64,000 bases of DNA, taken from positions 17,546,001 through 17,610,000 of the forward strand of contig JBHGNT010000004.1 of NCBI GenBank assembly GCA_043228905.1. Reading direction: 5' to 3'. Shown piece by piece: positions 1 to 11,500 of this stretch. The number at the start of each line of letters is the position of its first letter. Position 1 is the first letter of the stretch. The position numbers were made by a program, and so were the translations under genes. This DNA comes from Azolla caroliniana. Lineage: Eukaryota; Polypodiophyta. The notes under the pieces are model-generated. The model saw only the letters and a program-made list of their open reading frames with translations, was not told the DNA's origin and ran no database searches.

Positions 1-1
1 C

Positions 2-2046
2 AATGCCGCGACAGTCACGGATGGGTTTCCTCTCCCGTTCACGGATAGTGTCCTCAACACGGTGGCTGGTCATGAATGCTACAGTTTCCTCGATGGGTTT
101 AGTGGCTATAATCAAATCAGAATGCACCCGGACGATTAGGAGAAAACGACATTTGTCACAGAATGGGGTATCTTCGTGGCCGAGGTAATGATGTTCAGAT
201 TAAAGACGGCATTGACCACATTCCAATGCATCCTCACAGAGATTTTCAATGAGTATATCCTGACGTTCATGCAAGTTTTCCTCGACGACTTTGCCGTGTA
301 TGGCCAGCGGCTGGAGCATATGACCCAGCTACGCCTCTGTCTCGATCGATGTCGACAAGCTCAGTTGAGCTTAAATCCGGCAAAATGCGCATTCTTGGTG
401 ACAAGAGGCAACCTGCTCGGGCACATAGTCAGCAAGGAAGGTATCGCCATGGACCCGGATAAAGTGCAAGCCATTCTGAACACTCCCGCGCCCTCTACCA
501 CGAAGGCTCTTAGTTGATTCCTGGGCCAAATCAGATGGCATTGTCGGATGTTACGACACCTGGCCGATTTCGTGACTCCATAGCACGCGGCGGTGCATAG
601 ACTCCCATTTCAGTGGTCTTCAATAGAAGACGAAGCTTACCAAGCCTTGAAGTTAATGCTCTCCCATGCCCCTGTTGTACAGACACCAGTCTAGTCGAAA
701 CCTTTTCACGTCTTCGTAGACGCATCAGATATAGCCATCGGCAGCGCGCTCATGCAACGCACACCACCAAATTGGTACCGGCCAGTGTATTACACTAGCC
801 GACGACTCTCGGTCGCGGAGAAGAACTACTCAACAACTGAATGTGAGGCCCTCGGTATGGTCTACAACATCAACAAATTCCGGCATTACCTCTTGGGCCA
901 GAAATTCATATTCCACGTCGATCACTCGGCTCTCCTCTACTTGGTTAATAAGCAGGCCCTCACAGGTCGCCTGGTCCGATGGATGCTCTTGCTACAAGAG
1001 TTTGATTTTCAGATCTAGCACCGGCCCAAAGTCCAACACGTCGTAGCTGACTACCTGAGCTACCTCGAGTCAGGAGAACCAGCCAAGTATACGTAAGATG
1101 ATCTACCCGACGCCGCCCTTTTCAATCTCGCAACGGTGCCAGAAGAAAATGAAGATGAATGGATCACGGAGATGACCCATTTTCTTAGCACTGGCCTTCC
1201 TCCTGACCACTTGACCCTCGACGCTCAGAAATGACTAGCGATTAGGAGCCGAAACTTTTGCCTGGTCTCCAACACCCTCTACCACAAAGGCTTGGACGGC
1301 ATCTGGCGCCGTGCAATCCGTCAATTCAAGAAACAGACAATCCTCCAGGAGGCACATCACAGAATCGCAGGGGGACATTATGCTAGAGAGGCCACGACAA
1401 GAAAAATATGGCAGAGTGGCTTGTGGTGGCCCACAACAAAAAAAGATGCTCATGAATTCTGTCGACAGTGCGATCTGTGTCAACGCATGGGACAACCGAC
1501 CGAGCAAGCCCGGATGCCGCACCAACCCATTCTCCCGTTAGAGCCATTTCAAAAGTGGGGGTTAGATTTTGTGGGACCTTTCAAACCATCCATTGCTCGC
1601 ACCGGTAACAAATACATAATCGTGGCCATGGACTATTGCACAAAATGGGTCGAGGCTAAGGCACTACGGGATAACACGACTGCATCCACGGCAAAATTTG
1701 TATACGAACATCTATGGTGCCGATATGGATGCCCAATTGAGCTCATTAGTGACCAAGGCGGGCATTTTATAAACCACATAATTCACGAGCTCACTACACA
1801 CTACGCGGTCGTACATAAGAAAAGTACACCGTACTATCCTCAGGCAAACAGATTGGCGGAATCTACTAATAAAATTTTGCAAACAATCCTGAAAAAGATC
1901 GTCAATGAGAACCACACCGATTGGGATGATAAGCTCCAGAGTGCATTATGGGCATATCGCACCACATTTAAAACTAGCATTCAATCTACACCTTTTCGAA
2001 TGGCCTTTGGTTTGGAAGCAGTCATGCCGATCAAGTTCCAAGTTCC
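2..2046 (+). mobile_element. Ty3/gypsy pol fragment (RT, RNase H, integrase), cut by window edge
   Basis: One nearly continuous frame reads through the reverse transcriptase (SFLDGFSGYNQI about 91-126; active site FLDD about 280-292), RNase H (FVDASD about 711-728, then the FHVDHS region) and integrase. The integrase has an HHCC-type zinc finger (HH...CRQCDLC about 1354-1485) and a DDE core with LDFVGPF, ISDQGG and YYPQA. In-frame stops near 138, 515, 593, 1017, 1094 and 1232 show that it is dead. The integrase wording (YCTKWVEAKAL, CRYGCPIELI) resembles the plant Tat/Retand group; that assignment is by eye. The gag and protease would lie off the left edge. No LTR of this element is in the window. 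Confidence 0.88.
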
Positions 2047-2356
2047 TAGAATGTTGGGTTGTAGGCCCATAGCTTCTCCAATCGACCAAAAGATCAAGCT
2101 AACTGAACTTGCGGGAGAGAAAGTTGACCGTGAAAGGTATCAAAGATTGGTAGGTCGGTTGATTTATTTGACTGACACCCGTCCAGATATTTCATTTGCA
2201 GTAAGTGTGGTAAGTCGCTACATGCATGATCCAAGGAAAGATCATATGGATGCAGTGTACCATATTCTGAGATATCTCAAAGGTGCCCCGGGGAAGGGGT
2301 TGATCTTTAGAAAACATGGTCATTTTAATGTTGAGGGCTATTGTGATTCTGATTAG
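1292..2356 (+). pseudogene. Chimeric ORF: gypsy integrase joined in frame to copia RNase H
   Basis: This 354-codon open frame contains two unrelated retroelement pieces. Residues 1 to about 250 are gypsy integrase, ending near the conserved MPIKFQVP motif. From about residue 253 (MLGCRPI) the frame becomes the 3' part of a Ty1/copia polyprotein: RYQRLVGRLIYL, then the RPDISFAVSVVS segment before RNase H. The join, near 2046, keeps the frame without a stop. Known gypsy and copia polyproteins order their domains differently, so this is a recombination or nested-insertion scar, not a native gene. Whether it is expressed is unknown. Confidence 0.75.
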
Positions 2357-2665
2357 GCTAGTTGTGTTGATGATAGGAAATCCACATCAGGATATTGCAT
2401 GTTTGTTGGGGGCAATATGGTCTCTTGGAAGAGTAAGAAATAGTTAGTAGTAGCAAGGTCAACAACCGAAGCTGAGTATAGAGTTATTGTTGTAGGAGTT
2501 GCGGAGATGTTATGGCTGAGAACTCTCCTAGTAGAACTAAAGGTGAATAAAAAAAATCAGATGATGTTGTGGTGTGACAATAAGTCGGCAATCAACATTG
2601 CCAACAATCTGGTACAACATGATAGGACCAAACACATCAAAATCGACAGATTCTTTATCAAAGAC
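2047..2665 (+). mobile_element. Ty1/copia 3' pol fragment (RT end and RNase H)
   Basis: The translation shows the characteristic copia RNase H series: STSGY, the VSWKSKK region, ARSTTEAEYR, CDNKSAINIA and HIKIDRFFIKD. Stops interrupt it at about 2354 and 2444. It starts at the gypsy junction near 2046. It ends about 2665, where it meets, tail to tail, a gag fragment on the other strand. No polypurine tract or LTR follows, so the element is truncated on both sides. Confidence 0.88.
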
Positions 2666-2668
2666 CGT

Positions 2669-3575
2669 AGTCTTCCAATTCAGAGTTGGTGGCATAGTTT
2701 CTGAGTTGCCAAGTTGTGGAAGCCAACTCACCTCTTTTCTTTTGACACTCCTCTTCACGATGCTAGATCTTCCCACAATAGTTGCATGTAAAGGGCCTGT
2801 TTTGCTGGCCTTGTTCGGCATGGAAGTTCCCTCTTCTTCCGAAGGTTCCTCGTATGCTTCTGTCTTCTTCCCGAAGGTTTGAGTTAGCTTCGTGAGATGG
2901 GTTAAATCGACCTCCTTTGCCATGGCCAAATCGACCTCTTTTGTCGTGACCTTGTCCTCGGCAACCATTTGAGTTTGAAAAGAACATATGTCTTTCCGAT
3001 GTCTTAATCTTGGTTTGTTCATGGTTTTCTTCAACTAATAGCATAGATTGAAGGTCGAAGAACGAATGTGGTTTTTCTCTTGCCAAGATTTTCTTCCTTA
3101 TTGGATCGAACCGTTGTGCGAGGCTGCCCAAACATACTTGAACCATCTCATCTTCATCGATATTTATGTTGATGGAGCCAAGAGAGTCACAAATGTTCTT
3201 GATCTTGCTGGTGTAGTCCAACACGGACATGTCCTTTTGCCAAATGTTGTTCAACTCTTGCCAAAGTTGAAGCTTGTGGGCGGTCGTGTTGGCGGTGAAG
3301 ATTCTTCTCAAGTTCTCCCACGCTTCTTTAGGCATCTTGGCGTCTCAAATGTGGCTAAGCATGTGATCATGGACACATGTTACCAAATAATACATTACCT
3401 GACTTGCTCCTTGCTCCCACGTTGGCTAGTTGGCATTTGTGATGTTGGGTTTATTTTTGAGGTCGTCATTGATGTAACTCCAATATCCTTGACCGACTAG
3501 GTATTGGTTCATCTTGTACTCCCAAGATGAGAAATTGCTCCGGTCTAGCTTTTCACTAGGGAGCGAACTATCCAT
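2669..3575 (-). pseudogene. Ty1/copia gag remnant (UBN2-type) with CCHC knuckle
   Basis: The start is an ATG at 3575 (MDSSLPSEKLDRSNFSSWEY). The frame continues through the gag core (PKEAWENLRRIF, LQSMLLVEENHE) to a zinc knuckle CNYCGKI-stop-H-x4-C at about 2745-2788. The stop codon sits inside the knuckle, just before its His. Two further stops lie upstream of 3335. It is ordered correctly behind the LTR and primer-binding site at 3744-4165, so all three belong to one minus-strand element whose pol and 3' LTR are missing. The gag is clearly similar to that of element A (24450-25111), so both are in one copia group. Confidence 0.85.
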
Positions 3576-3743
3576 TTATGCATTCATGTTGATGTAGTGT
3601 CTTCCTTTTCGGCTTTTCTTCCTTCAATCACATACATGTGCTATGTAGTGGCACTACGATAGTGGATAGCCTCGGTTGTCATAGGCATCTTGAACACACA
3701 ATCACAAAGGGGTGGATGGGTTTAGGGATATACTAAACCACAC

Positions 3744-3755
3744 ACTCAAATACCA
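3744..3755 (-). other. Primer-binding site, tRNA-iMet type, degenerate
   Basis: On the minus strand TGGTATTTGAGT begins directly at the inner end of the LTR. It resembles the plant initiator-tRNA-Met site TGGTATCAGAGC with a few changes. Its position between LTR and gag fixes the element's orientation. Confidence 0.6.
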
Positions 3756-4165
3756 TGTTAATAATTAGATAATGAACTAAGGGTTAATTAGTATCTAATT
3801 ACGTGAGTAGTTAATCACGTATGTGATTAAGCAGCGGAAGACTATGTGATATGTGTGTGTGTGTGTGAGTAAGGAAGTTAAGTGAGAGATGGAGAGTAAA
3901 TAAACTTATGAACAATAAGACAAATGGGGGATGATTAACAAGAGTGTAGCTTGAAGACCTTTCTCTTTATTAATAAGCATCAAGTTACAAAAATACCCAC
4001 AATGAGGTATATATACATCTCTTGTGCAAAGGTGCACATGTGTGAGGAGAATATAGGTACAAGAGTGTAAGTCCCATATTAAATGAACTTGGAAGTGGGG
4101 GATCTAGAATGTATCCTGACGCAAGTACTAAGTACAAAATCCTATTTAAGACTTTATAGTCAACA
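3756..4165 (-). repeat. 5' LTR of minus-strand copia element
   Basis: On the minus strand the repeat starts TGTTGACTATAAAG and ends TTAACA, obeying the TG...CA rule. It contains a TATA-like stretch (GTATATATACC, about 4006-4016) and AATAAA (near 3972), so promoter and polyadenylation signals are in the expected order. It is followed by a primer-binding site and gag. Its partner 3' LTR is not in the window. Confidence 0.72.
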
Positions 4166-4879
4166 CACTAATTAGATTCTATTCATGTAACTATGAAGTT
4201 ACATGATTGACTAAATGGCTAAACCTAGTTGAACTTGATATCTCAAGAGAAGGCCAATGCATTATATTGCAAGAACATGTGACAATGGATGGCAATGGAG
4301 GCAAAAATATAAGCTTTGAGGGAAAGGTAATGGAAGCTTGGCACATCACCATGTGCGTCAGTGCTCGAAGGTTCAAACCTCAAATTGTTTTCAAATGGAG
4401 CAAGCATAAATAAATCAGATTAAGAGCACAAGTGAGATATATGCATCCACGAAGAGAAAGAACCCGAAGGAAGTTGTGGGCTTGAGGTTAGGATGAGTCC
4501 TACTTCATATTTAGATACAAATCTGTATTTTGGACTCAATGAGATCAAGCTAGGTGTGCGCCGATAACTCATGGAGAATGAGAAGAGATGGGAAGTGAGG
4601 AAAGAGGAAAACACTTGGAGCTCATATGATGATTCAAGAAGGAGTAGAGATAAGGTTCGCACACTTATATTATATGATGGGTTATGTTTAAAACAAAAAG
4701 TGCAAAAGACGACAACAAAGACTCTGAAAAAGAGGCAATATGGAAACAAGGTTTGGTGGATTGAGTGTTCTCCATGGGTATGGTGGAAGGAATGGTCTGG
4801 TGGTGTTGAAAGAAGAAAGATAAGGAACCATCGGTTTAGGTTCTAGGTCAATCCAACATAGATAGTTAGGTTCCAACTT
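4166..4879. other. No gene recognised
   Basis: The short open frames here (for example 4420-4749 minus and 4571-4846 plus) have no recognisable domain and look like chance frames. The sequence leads into the LTR-like repeat that follows and may be its upstream part. Confidence 0.4.
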
Positions 4880-5337
4880 GATGGAGGCAAGACCTAGCAT
4901 GCAAGAACTACTCAAGAAGAGGCGACGTGGTCGTCGTTCATTGGGACGTTGCACTGAAACTCGAGGATCTCCCCCTAAATCTTTACTCGTGATCTTATCC
5001 TCTCTATTTGCTCCTATCTTATTCCTATCATTCTTAAATTATCACTTGTTCACTCCATGTAGCGAATTCAAATTTTTCTTGTTGTACTTTCACTCTATTA
5101 AATTTACTATGGAGCTCACAAAATCTTAATATTTTATTTTTTCATTATTCTATGCGCCTAACACAAAGACTTCATGATAAGGATGGTGTTGGAATTTTTG
5201 GCTCAGAATTTCGAGCTTGGGACATAAAGTTACGTGAATTTTCACAAAAGTGCATAAATCAAGTCATCGAATCATCTTGTTGGGAAATTCATCACGTCAA
5301 TATGAATCCTTCTTCACGAGCCTTCGACTATGAAGAT
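4880..5337 (+). repeat. LTR-like dispersed repeat, copy 1
   Basis: Two blocks match 59080-59480 in the same orientation. One carries GAGGCGACGTGGT followed by a diverged 60-bp stretch; the other carries GAGCTTGGGAC with its surrounding 130 bp. The second copy lies downstream of a TATA box (GCCTATAAAAGGG near 58990), so the family is probably the R/U5 part of a gypsy-type LTR. No internal domain is attached here. Confidence 0.55.
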
Positions 5338-5505
5338 CCTTAGACTCTATGGACCCTTTGACTCTAAGGAGCCTTCGAGTCTGAGGAGCCTTCGACTTTG
5401 AAGAGCTTTCCACTCTCAAGAGCCTTCGAGTCTTGTGACGTTTTGACTCTTGAGAGCCTTCGAGTCCTGTGACCTTTCAACTCATGGGAGCCTTCGAGTC
5501 TCCAA
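5338..5505 (+). repeat. Degenerate tandem repeat (GAGCCTTCGAGTC units)
   Basis: At least six imperfect units around GAGCCTTCGA(G/C)T are spaced about 20-35 bp apart. The array is followed by CTTGTGGTCTCGCTCGAG and then ...GCGACA near 5600. That is like the ends of gypsy LTRs elsewhere in this window (compare 17700-17786), so the array is probably internal to an LTR. Confidence 0.65.
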
Positions 5506-5637
5506 ACATTCGTTCCCTCCCAGTCTCAGCGTCCTCCCTGGTCCAAGTCTCTTGTGGTCTCGCTCGAGCAGTACACACATGCCCATAGCTTAGCGACAAT
5601 GTGTATTACAAATATAAAGTAGGTTTTAGACACAAGG

Positions 5638-6440
5638 CATTTTGACTCAACATCCAATGCATTCATGCCCTCATCAAGTAGTAAAATGTGAGGATTTTTC
5701 AAAATCTCTCGTGCAATTGCAATCCTCTAATTCTGACTACTAGATAACCGAGTACCGTGCTCTTCCACTATAGTATCAAAACCCTAAAAGAGCATCATGA
5801 AATCACCATCTATAATGTTTTGGGTCATAAACAAATGAATAAACACTTAACCCTTATAACCATTGTTATGCTACTATATTATGATGTACACATAGTCGAG
5901 GGAAAAGAACATATGTACATATCTCTAGCAATTGTGACATGAAGGTAGATGCATTTACTAAACCAACCACCTATTGAAACCCCTCAAGTGTTGCATTGTC
6001 CTCCCCATATGATGTATTGTTCTTAATGGATGTTCGAAAAAGAACTAGCTCTTAACCAACAAGCCCTATTTGGTTTCCAAACCATTTCAGTTGTAAAAGC
6101 TTGATATTGATTCCATGCAACAAAGTCATTCCACCTTGGGGATCATAAAACCTCTCAATTAAGTTGATTAGTGTTGACTTGCCATTGCCACTCTCACCAA
6201 CTAGGGCAACAATTGTCTTGCGAGCAATGTGAATGGATAACTTTGAAAATATCTTAACTTCAGGGCGTGTGGGATACAGGAAATCCACATTCACAAACTC
6301 AGTGTCTTTGTGTACATCCTCCAACACATCCCCTTTCGTGTGGTCAATGTCAATTTTTGGTACCCCTTCTAAGCTCCTACTTTTCCACAAGCAAAGGCAC
6401 TGATTGAAGGTGAAGCTTTACCCAAACAATTCAAAAACTT
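5638..6440 (-). pseudogene. ABC transporter B-family (P-glycoprotein-like) pseudogene fragment
   Basis: The minus strand encodes part of a nucleotide-binding domain of an ABCB/MDR-type exporter. From 6440 down it reads LGKASPSISAFACGKV, then after a frameshift an ABCB linker and YPTRPEVKIF. Walker A is GESGNGKST (about 6200), then ERFYDPQGG and the Q-loop region NQIGLVG. After a stop and a probable intron it continues RLSSSQN[16 protein letters not shown] (signature motif degenerate, normally LSGGQ) and HILLLDEG (Walker B) near 5650-5760. Stops, a frameshift, the damaged signature and the absence of transmembrane helices mean it cannot be functional. It ends abruptly at 5638 next to LTR-like DNA. 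Confidence 0.85.
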
Positions 6441-7549
6441 GACGTAAGGATGATGATGCTCTTAAAATTCAAAAACTACATATGAAATCAAGGGATGCAA
6501 CCAAATAATTTATTGCATGTATATATATGTATATTGGTTTGAGGTAAACCCACATTTATGCTTGTTCATTTATATATTCAGTAAACACACTACATGCATA
6601 TCCCTATACATACACAAAACACACTACACTCATTCAAATAAAACTCAACATCAAGAAAGTTTGCATGTGAAGTTAATCTCTGTGTTTTTAAGGAGTTCCA
6701 ATGATCTACCTTGCTAAATGTAATTATACAGTCCCTACCATCAAATATATAAATCTGGTCACCTTACATGCATTGAAATTCATAGACTTTGCATTAAAGG
6801 TCATCAATGTTGAACTAAATTATCGATAGTATTTAATGAACTTATGGGTGGAGAAGGACATATGCTAAGAGCACCCAAGCCAACTCTTAGTTTCCCATGA
6901 ATGTTCAACAAATCAAAGAAATTGTAAATAAATAGATCTTGATGGCACTTGTCTTAAACTTTGAAAAAGGATATAAGATTGTGATTGATTATCTATTAAT
7001 CCCTCTTATACCTAGCATAGTCTTGCCTTATGATAATTTTGACAATACAAATTCTTCATAATGTCTTGCAACTGAACTAGAATATCCAAAAGCTCTTTGG
7101 CATGTTGATTATTCATCAATAGTACATTGCATCATAAGAATATGTGAAAACTTATCAATCAATTGCTTACGTCTTTTCGCATTAGTCAAACCATACATAC
7201 GGTGAATATCAATGATGTTTTTTATATTGTATCCCATGCATGCCATCCCTTTGATTAACATGTTCTAAAAATATACCAAAAATTTGTTGCAAATAGGCAT
7301 CAAATAAGGAATGGAACAATAAAGAAGAATTAAACCTCAAAGAAACTCTGTCAATCAACAGTTTGTACATATCTACCGCATGTTGTTTCGAAACATATTG
7401 GAAAATGATCTGAGGTTACAACCTCTTGCATAATTGGCATATTAAGCATCTTTGGAAGATGGGTTTAAGTTTTAAGAGGAAATGTTTACTTTCCTCTTTG
7501 CATAGTACTCTAATCTATTTAGAGCAGAACATTCGTGACCTATTGATAG
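6441..7549. other. No gene recognised
   Basis: AT-rich sequence without domain-bearing frames. It may hold decayed introns of the ABCB pseudogene or old repeat DNA; I see no motif that decides between these. Confidence 0.4.
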
Positions 7550-7930
7550 TGAATTGTTTTTGGACTCTCGTGGTTTTTATCCCTCGAGGGTTTTCCACGT
7601 TAACTTGCATTGTGCATGATTTTGTTGTTTTTCTTGAATAACTTGCACAAGATAATCTTTATTCCTTAATAAGTTTTAGAGTGCTATTGTAAATCTCAAC
7701 AAGCACAATTTGTTGTGTAATTTGTTATTTTTCTTGAATAACTTGCTCAAGATAATCTTTGTTCCCTAATAAGTTTTAAAGTGCTATTGTAAATCTGAAC
7801 AAGCATATTTTGGACTAGGTTCCATCGTTTTTATCCCTCCTTGAGGGTTTTCCACATTGACTTGCATCGCACATAATTTCGTTGTTTTTCTTGAATATCT
7901 TGCACAAGATAATCTCAACAGGGATACATA
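7550..7930 (+). repeat. Copia LTR-tail sequence in about three tandem copies
   Basis: The phrase TTTTTATCCCTC...GAGGGTTTTCCAC, typical of the 3' part of plant copia LTRs, occurs near 7575 and 7830. The following TTTCTTGAATAACTTGC and AAGATAATCTTT blocks occur three times (about 7630, 7730, 7885). The region is therefore a partly duplicated, diverged LTR end. No coding part is attached. Confidence 0.6.
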
Positions 7931-8505
7931 AATTTCATTCTCATTTGTCCTCTTCAAAGTAAATGGTAATATATTTAATTTAAGCTCATATATCAATAGC
8001 AAACTAGTCAAAATTGCTAAAATGATTAATCCCATGTGAATAAATTCAAAATTTGAGTGATTCAAGGAACCTAAGGTGCTTAAATCCCTTAGTCAACATA
8101 TTATATATGGCAATCTATCTTTATGATGCATTTTCACAAAACACGTGTACCATTCTCTTTGTACAAGTGCATCAAGACTTGAAGCCTCCGGAAGTATATG
8201 ATGGGGATAACGAAATATATTGGCTTCCATAAAATCAGAGATAGGCAATAGGCTATCTTTATACACAAGGAAATGCCCACAAAATCGTCAGTTCAATTTT
8301 CATCGCAAGGACACATTTCACAATACATAGTTATTCTTTTGTATATATGTATCTTAGACTTAAGCCTTCAAGTTCTATCCAAAATTTCGGAAGTCTTTGT
8401 TTGCAACATATTCTCTTCCATTGATGGATAGATAGATGACCATGAGGTAGTTTTCTCATTATACATAAATGCTCACAAAAATTACAACTACAACATAGAA
8501 TGATG
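7931..8505. other. Intergenic / probable 3' UTR of the At2g33490-like gene
   Basis: No ORF or repeat recognised. The part nearest 8505 lies directly downstream of the stop codon of the minus-strand host gene and should contain its 3' UTR. I found no clear AATAAA in the first few hundred bases. Confidence 0.4.
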
Positions 8506-11500
8506 TTATGGAGGGAATTCAATGATGGGGGAATCACCAAGTGAAGTTGAGCGATGCAGACTCTTGGAATAAGTAACTGATGAAAGTGGAGAATGTGTTT
8601 TCATCTCAAACAAAGGCAAGGGATCAACCGCATTCGGTCTTGATGGTGCAATATATGGTAAGGAGGGTTCTCTTTTCGGAGGTATAGGAAGCTTATGCAG
8701 CTCACTGATGATAGGGCCAGACAAACCTGCTTTTATTGGAGAAGTATAGGGTGATATCCTAGGCAATACAAAAACAGAGGTTCTATTTAACTGAGAACCA
8801 TGGTGATTGTCGGTGGTATCTGCCAAAACATCTCCAACATTTCCAATAATTTGCTTATTGTGCATTTTCGTCTTTGATTGCAAGGGCCCAGAGTGGCCAT
8901 ATCTGGCCTGAGATTGATTATGTTTCAACGTAGAGGATGTATCAATGTCCTCTTTGTGTGAGAAATTCATAGGGGAATCTATTACATGTTCAGATGATAG
9001 GTTAATCCGTCCATTTTCATGAGGGTCTTCTCTATCATATACCTCTTCCTTGAGTAGGTGGTGAACTACATTTGTATCAAATCTTACAGTAGGCTGATCA
9101 TGCTCCCTCACGCGTGTGTTCTTTGGATTGGGCAGTGCATATTTTGTAGCCTCTTTTTGTGGAAGCTTCTGCACTGAAAATTCTTCGGTGCCTACCCCAT
9201 TCCGAGTCCCTGATGGAAAGAGTGGTGCTGACTTGCTAAAGTTTGTATTCACCTTCCATGCATCTCCTCCACTATACACATCTGCTTCAGAATTTTTCAT
9301 CTATATACCACAAAGTCAAAAGTGAGCTTAAGGCAGAGCATAAACAAAAACAATTGATATGAATGTTCCTATATGGGCAAAAGAAGTTTGACCACTGGCA
9401 TCAATACTTTAGACAAGCAAGGAATGCTAGTAAAACTTACATCATCTACAGTCCCCGACACTGTTTCAAGATAATCATCATTTAATGCTCTATCGATTTT
9501 AAGCTTCTGAGACAAAGTCTCCACAAGGGACTCTACTGCATTTAGAGAGTTGAGACTTCTTTTAAAGAAATGACACTGCAGACAAATAAGGTAGTCGGTC
9601 AGACTAGTTTCTGTAGAAAAATATGAGCTTCTCACTACAAGATATAAACCCACCTGTGCTGTGTAGTGTCGAACAGCTTGTGTCATTAGGCTAAGCTCTT
9701 GCCCATGTTTCAGAGACTTGAAACGGATGTCAAGTTGTATTTGCTGTTTGTTTAGCTGCTCCTTCATTGTCAATAACTGATTTCCCCCTTTCTTAGTTTG
9801 AACTTTTGCTTCTTGAACTCTTGTTTCACCATACAAGTTCCTGCACATTTTGTAAAAAACATGCAGTAATCGACCAAGTCAACCATGTGTTGTTATATGA
9901 AGTATCATTTTAGGAACTGGACGCATGTAGAAAACTTAAAGCCTCAATATCTCAGTTCTCATTACTTGTTTTGCGAATTAATTGATAGTAATGTCTACAA
10001 CAATTAGGAATGGTCTCTCATGTCTCAAAAAGTTCCAAGTGAAGATTTTGTACAGCTCTACAAGAATAAGGGAAATGCAGAACTTGTAATGTAATTGGTA
10101 CCTGTTATCTGACATTAGATTCAGGAAATCAGCATAACTTCACTCCTTGTGCAACCCTAGGAACTTGATCTTACGTGAGCTATCCAAAGATCCGTATTTT
10201 TACAGAACTAATGGCGTTGTTTAAAATGAATTTTTACAACGTTTATGATTCCCTCTTTTTCTTTCATGAAATGTTTGCTACTAATCTAGCATCCCTTATG
10301 TCAAGTGTTGATCTATGGACCATCTTTTGTTCTAATGGAATTTCACTATCATCCAGACTTTTGGAATCCCCAGATTTAGAATTCAGTGAGTTGACAACTA
10401 GAAGAGACAACAAACATTGATTTGGTATCTTGAGATGAAGATCCTTGTTCCTATGAGAGTTGTTCTCTCTCGCTTGCATAAAGATTGTTTGGCTGAGAAG
10501 TATAGACTTTGTCAGAGTGAGACCATATTTTGTGGATGCCCCACACACCATTCTGGAATAGTAGCCAAGCACTTCACATAACATGAGATAACCCCATTTG
10601 CCAGTAACATTATTAGGCATGCCTTGCATCTTATACATATATGTCCTCTGTACTAAATGAACAATGTATCTAAACAAGGAAATCTAGTTATATAGGATGA
10701 TAAATGGGAAATTGCAAAACATAAATGAGGATAACACACCTCTTTTCTTCACACTGCCTTTTGACTTCCTGAAAGACAAGTATAGAAAATCATAAAATAT
10801 GGTTATCTGGTATAGCTATACATTAAGAAAGCACTGTTATACCTCAAAAGACTGGATCTCTTTCAGTATGTTCTCAGTAGGCCTAATAATAGTTTGAGAA
10901 ATATGTGTTGCCTGAAATAACAACAGGTGCTTCAATATTAAGAAAGAAAACTATTTGCCATGGATGAAAATCCTAAGGCTACTTGACGTATTTCTTACAT
11001 ATGTGTCAAGCAGTTTTGAGATCTCATATTGGACTTTTGCCAGCATGCTAAAGACGGTAGCTGAATTAAAAAATAAGAGCCACATCTACATCAGTGTCCA
11101 CTTATGTTTCGTTTCTTTTGTATCTGTATAATGACCAGAGAACTGGGTGATGTACATGCGCAAGATCTGCATGATTTGGATGCTTACAGAATGTAACTTT
11201 AAAAACATGTTCTCCCTCTCTTAAAGACTAATGTTCCTGAGCACAAGTGCATTCATTTACATGAATCAACACATTCAAATAATAGAAAAAATTTCAACCA
11301 AATATGCTGCAGAATTCGTTATCAGTCAAGGTAACTAGTATAGCTAGATGCTGTGCCTGATATAGTCACTACATAGTAGAGTAATATTAAAATCTATGTA
11401 CATTTATAAAACCAAAAGATTTTAAGCTACCAAATTTGTAAGTGTGATATTTTATGAGCACACTGACATATTCTAAAGATATCAACAGAAATATGATAAA

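Noticed and set aside
2537-3034. 165-codon minus-strand frame
   Set aside because: An out-of-frame shadow of the copia gag encoded at 2669-3575.
4420-4846. Overlapping short frames on both strands suggesting a small gene
   Set aside because: No conserved motif, no splice context and mutual overlap; treated as chance.
10264-10677. 137-codon minus-strand frame inside intron 6 of the At2g33490-like gene
   Set aside because: No domain recognised; the flanking exons 6 and 7 join perfectly in phase without it, and the family has no such insert.
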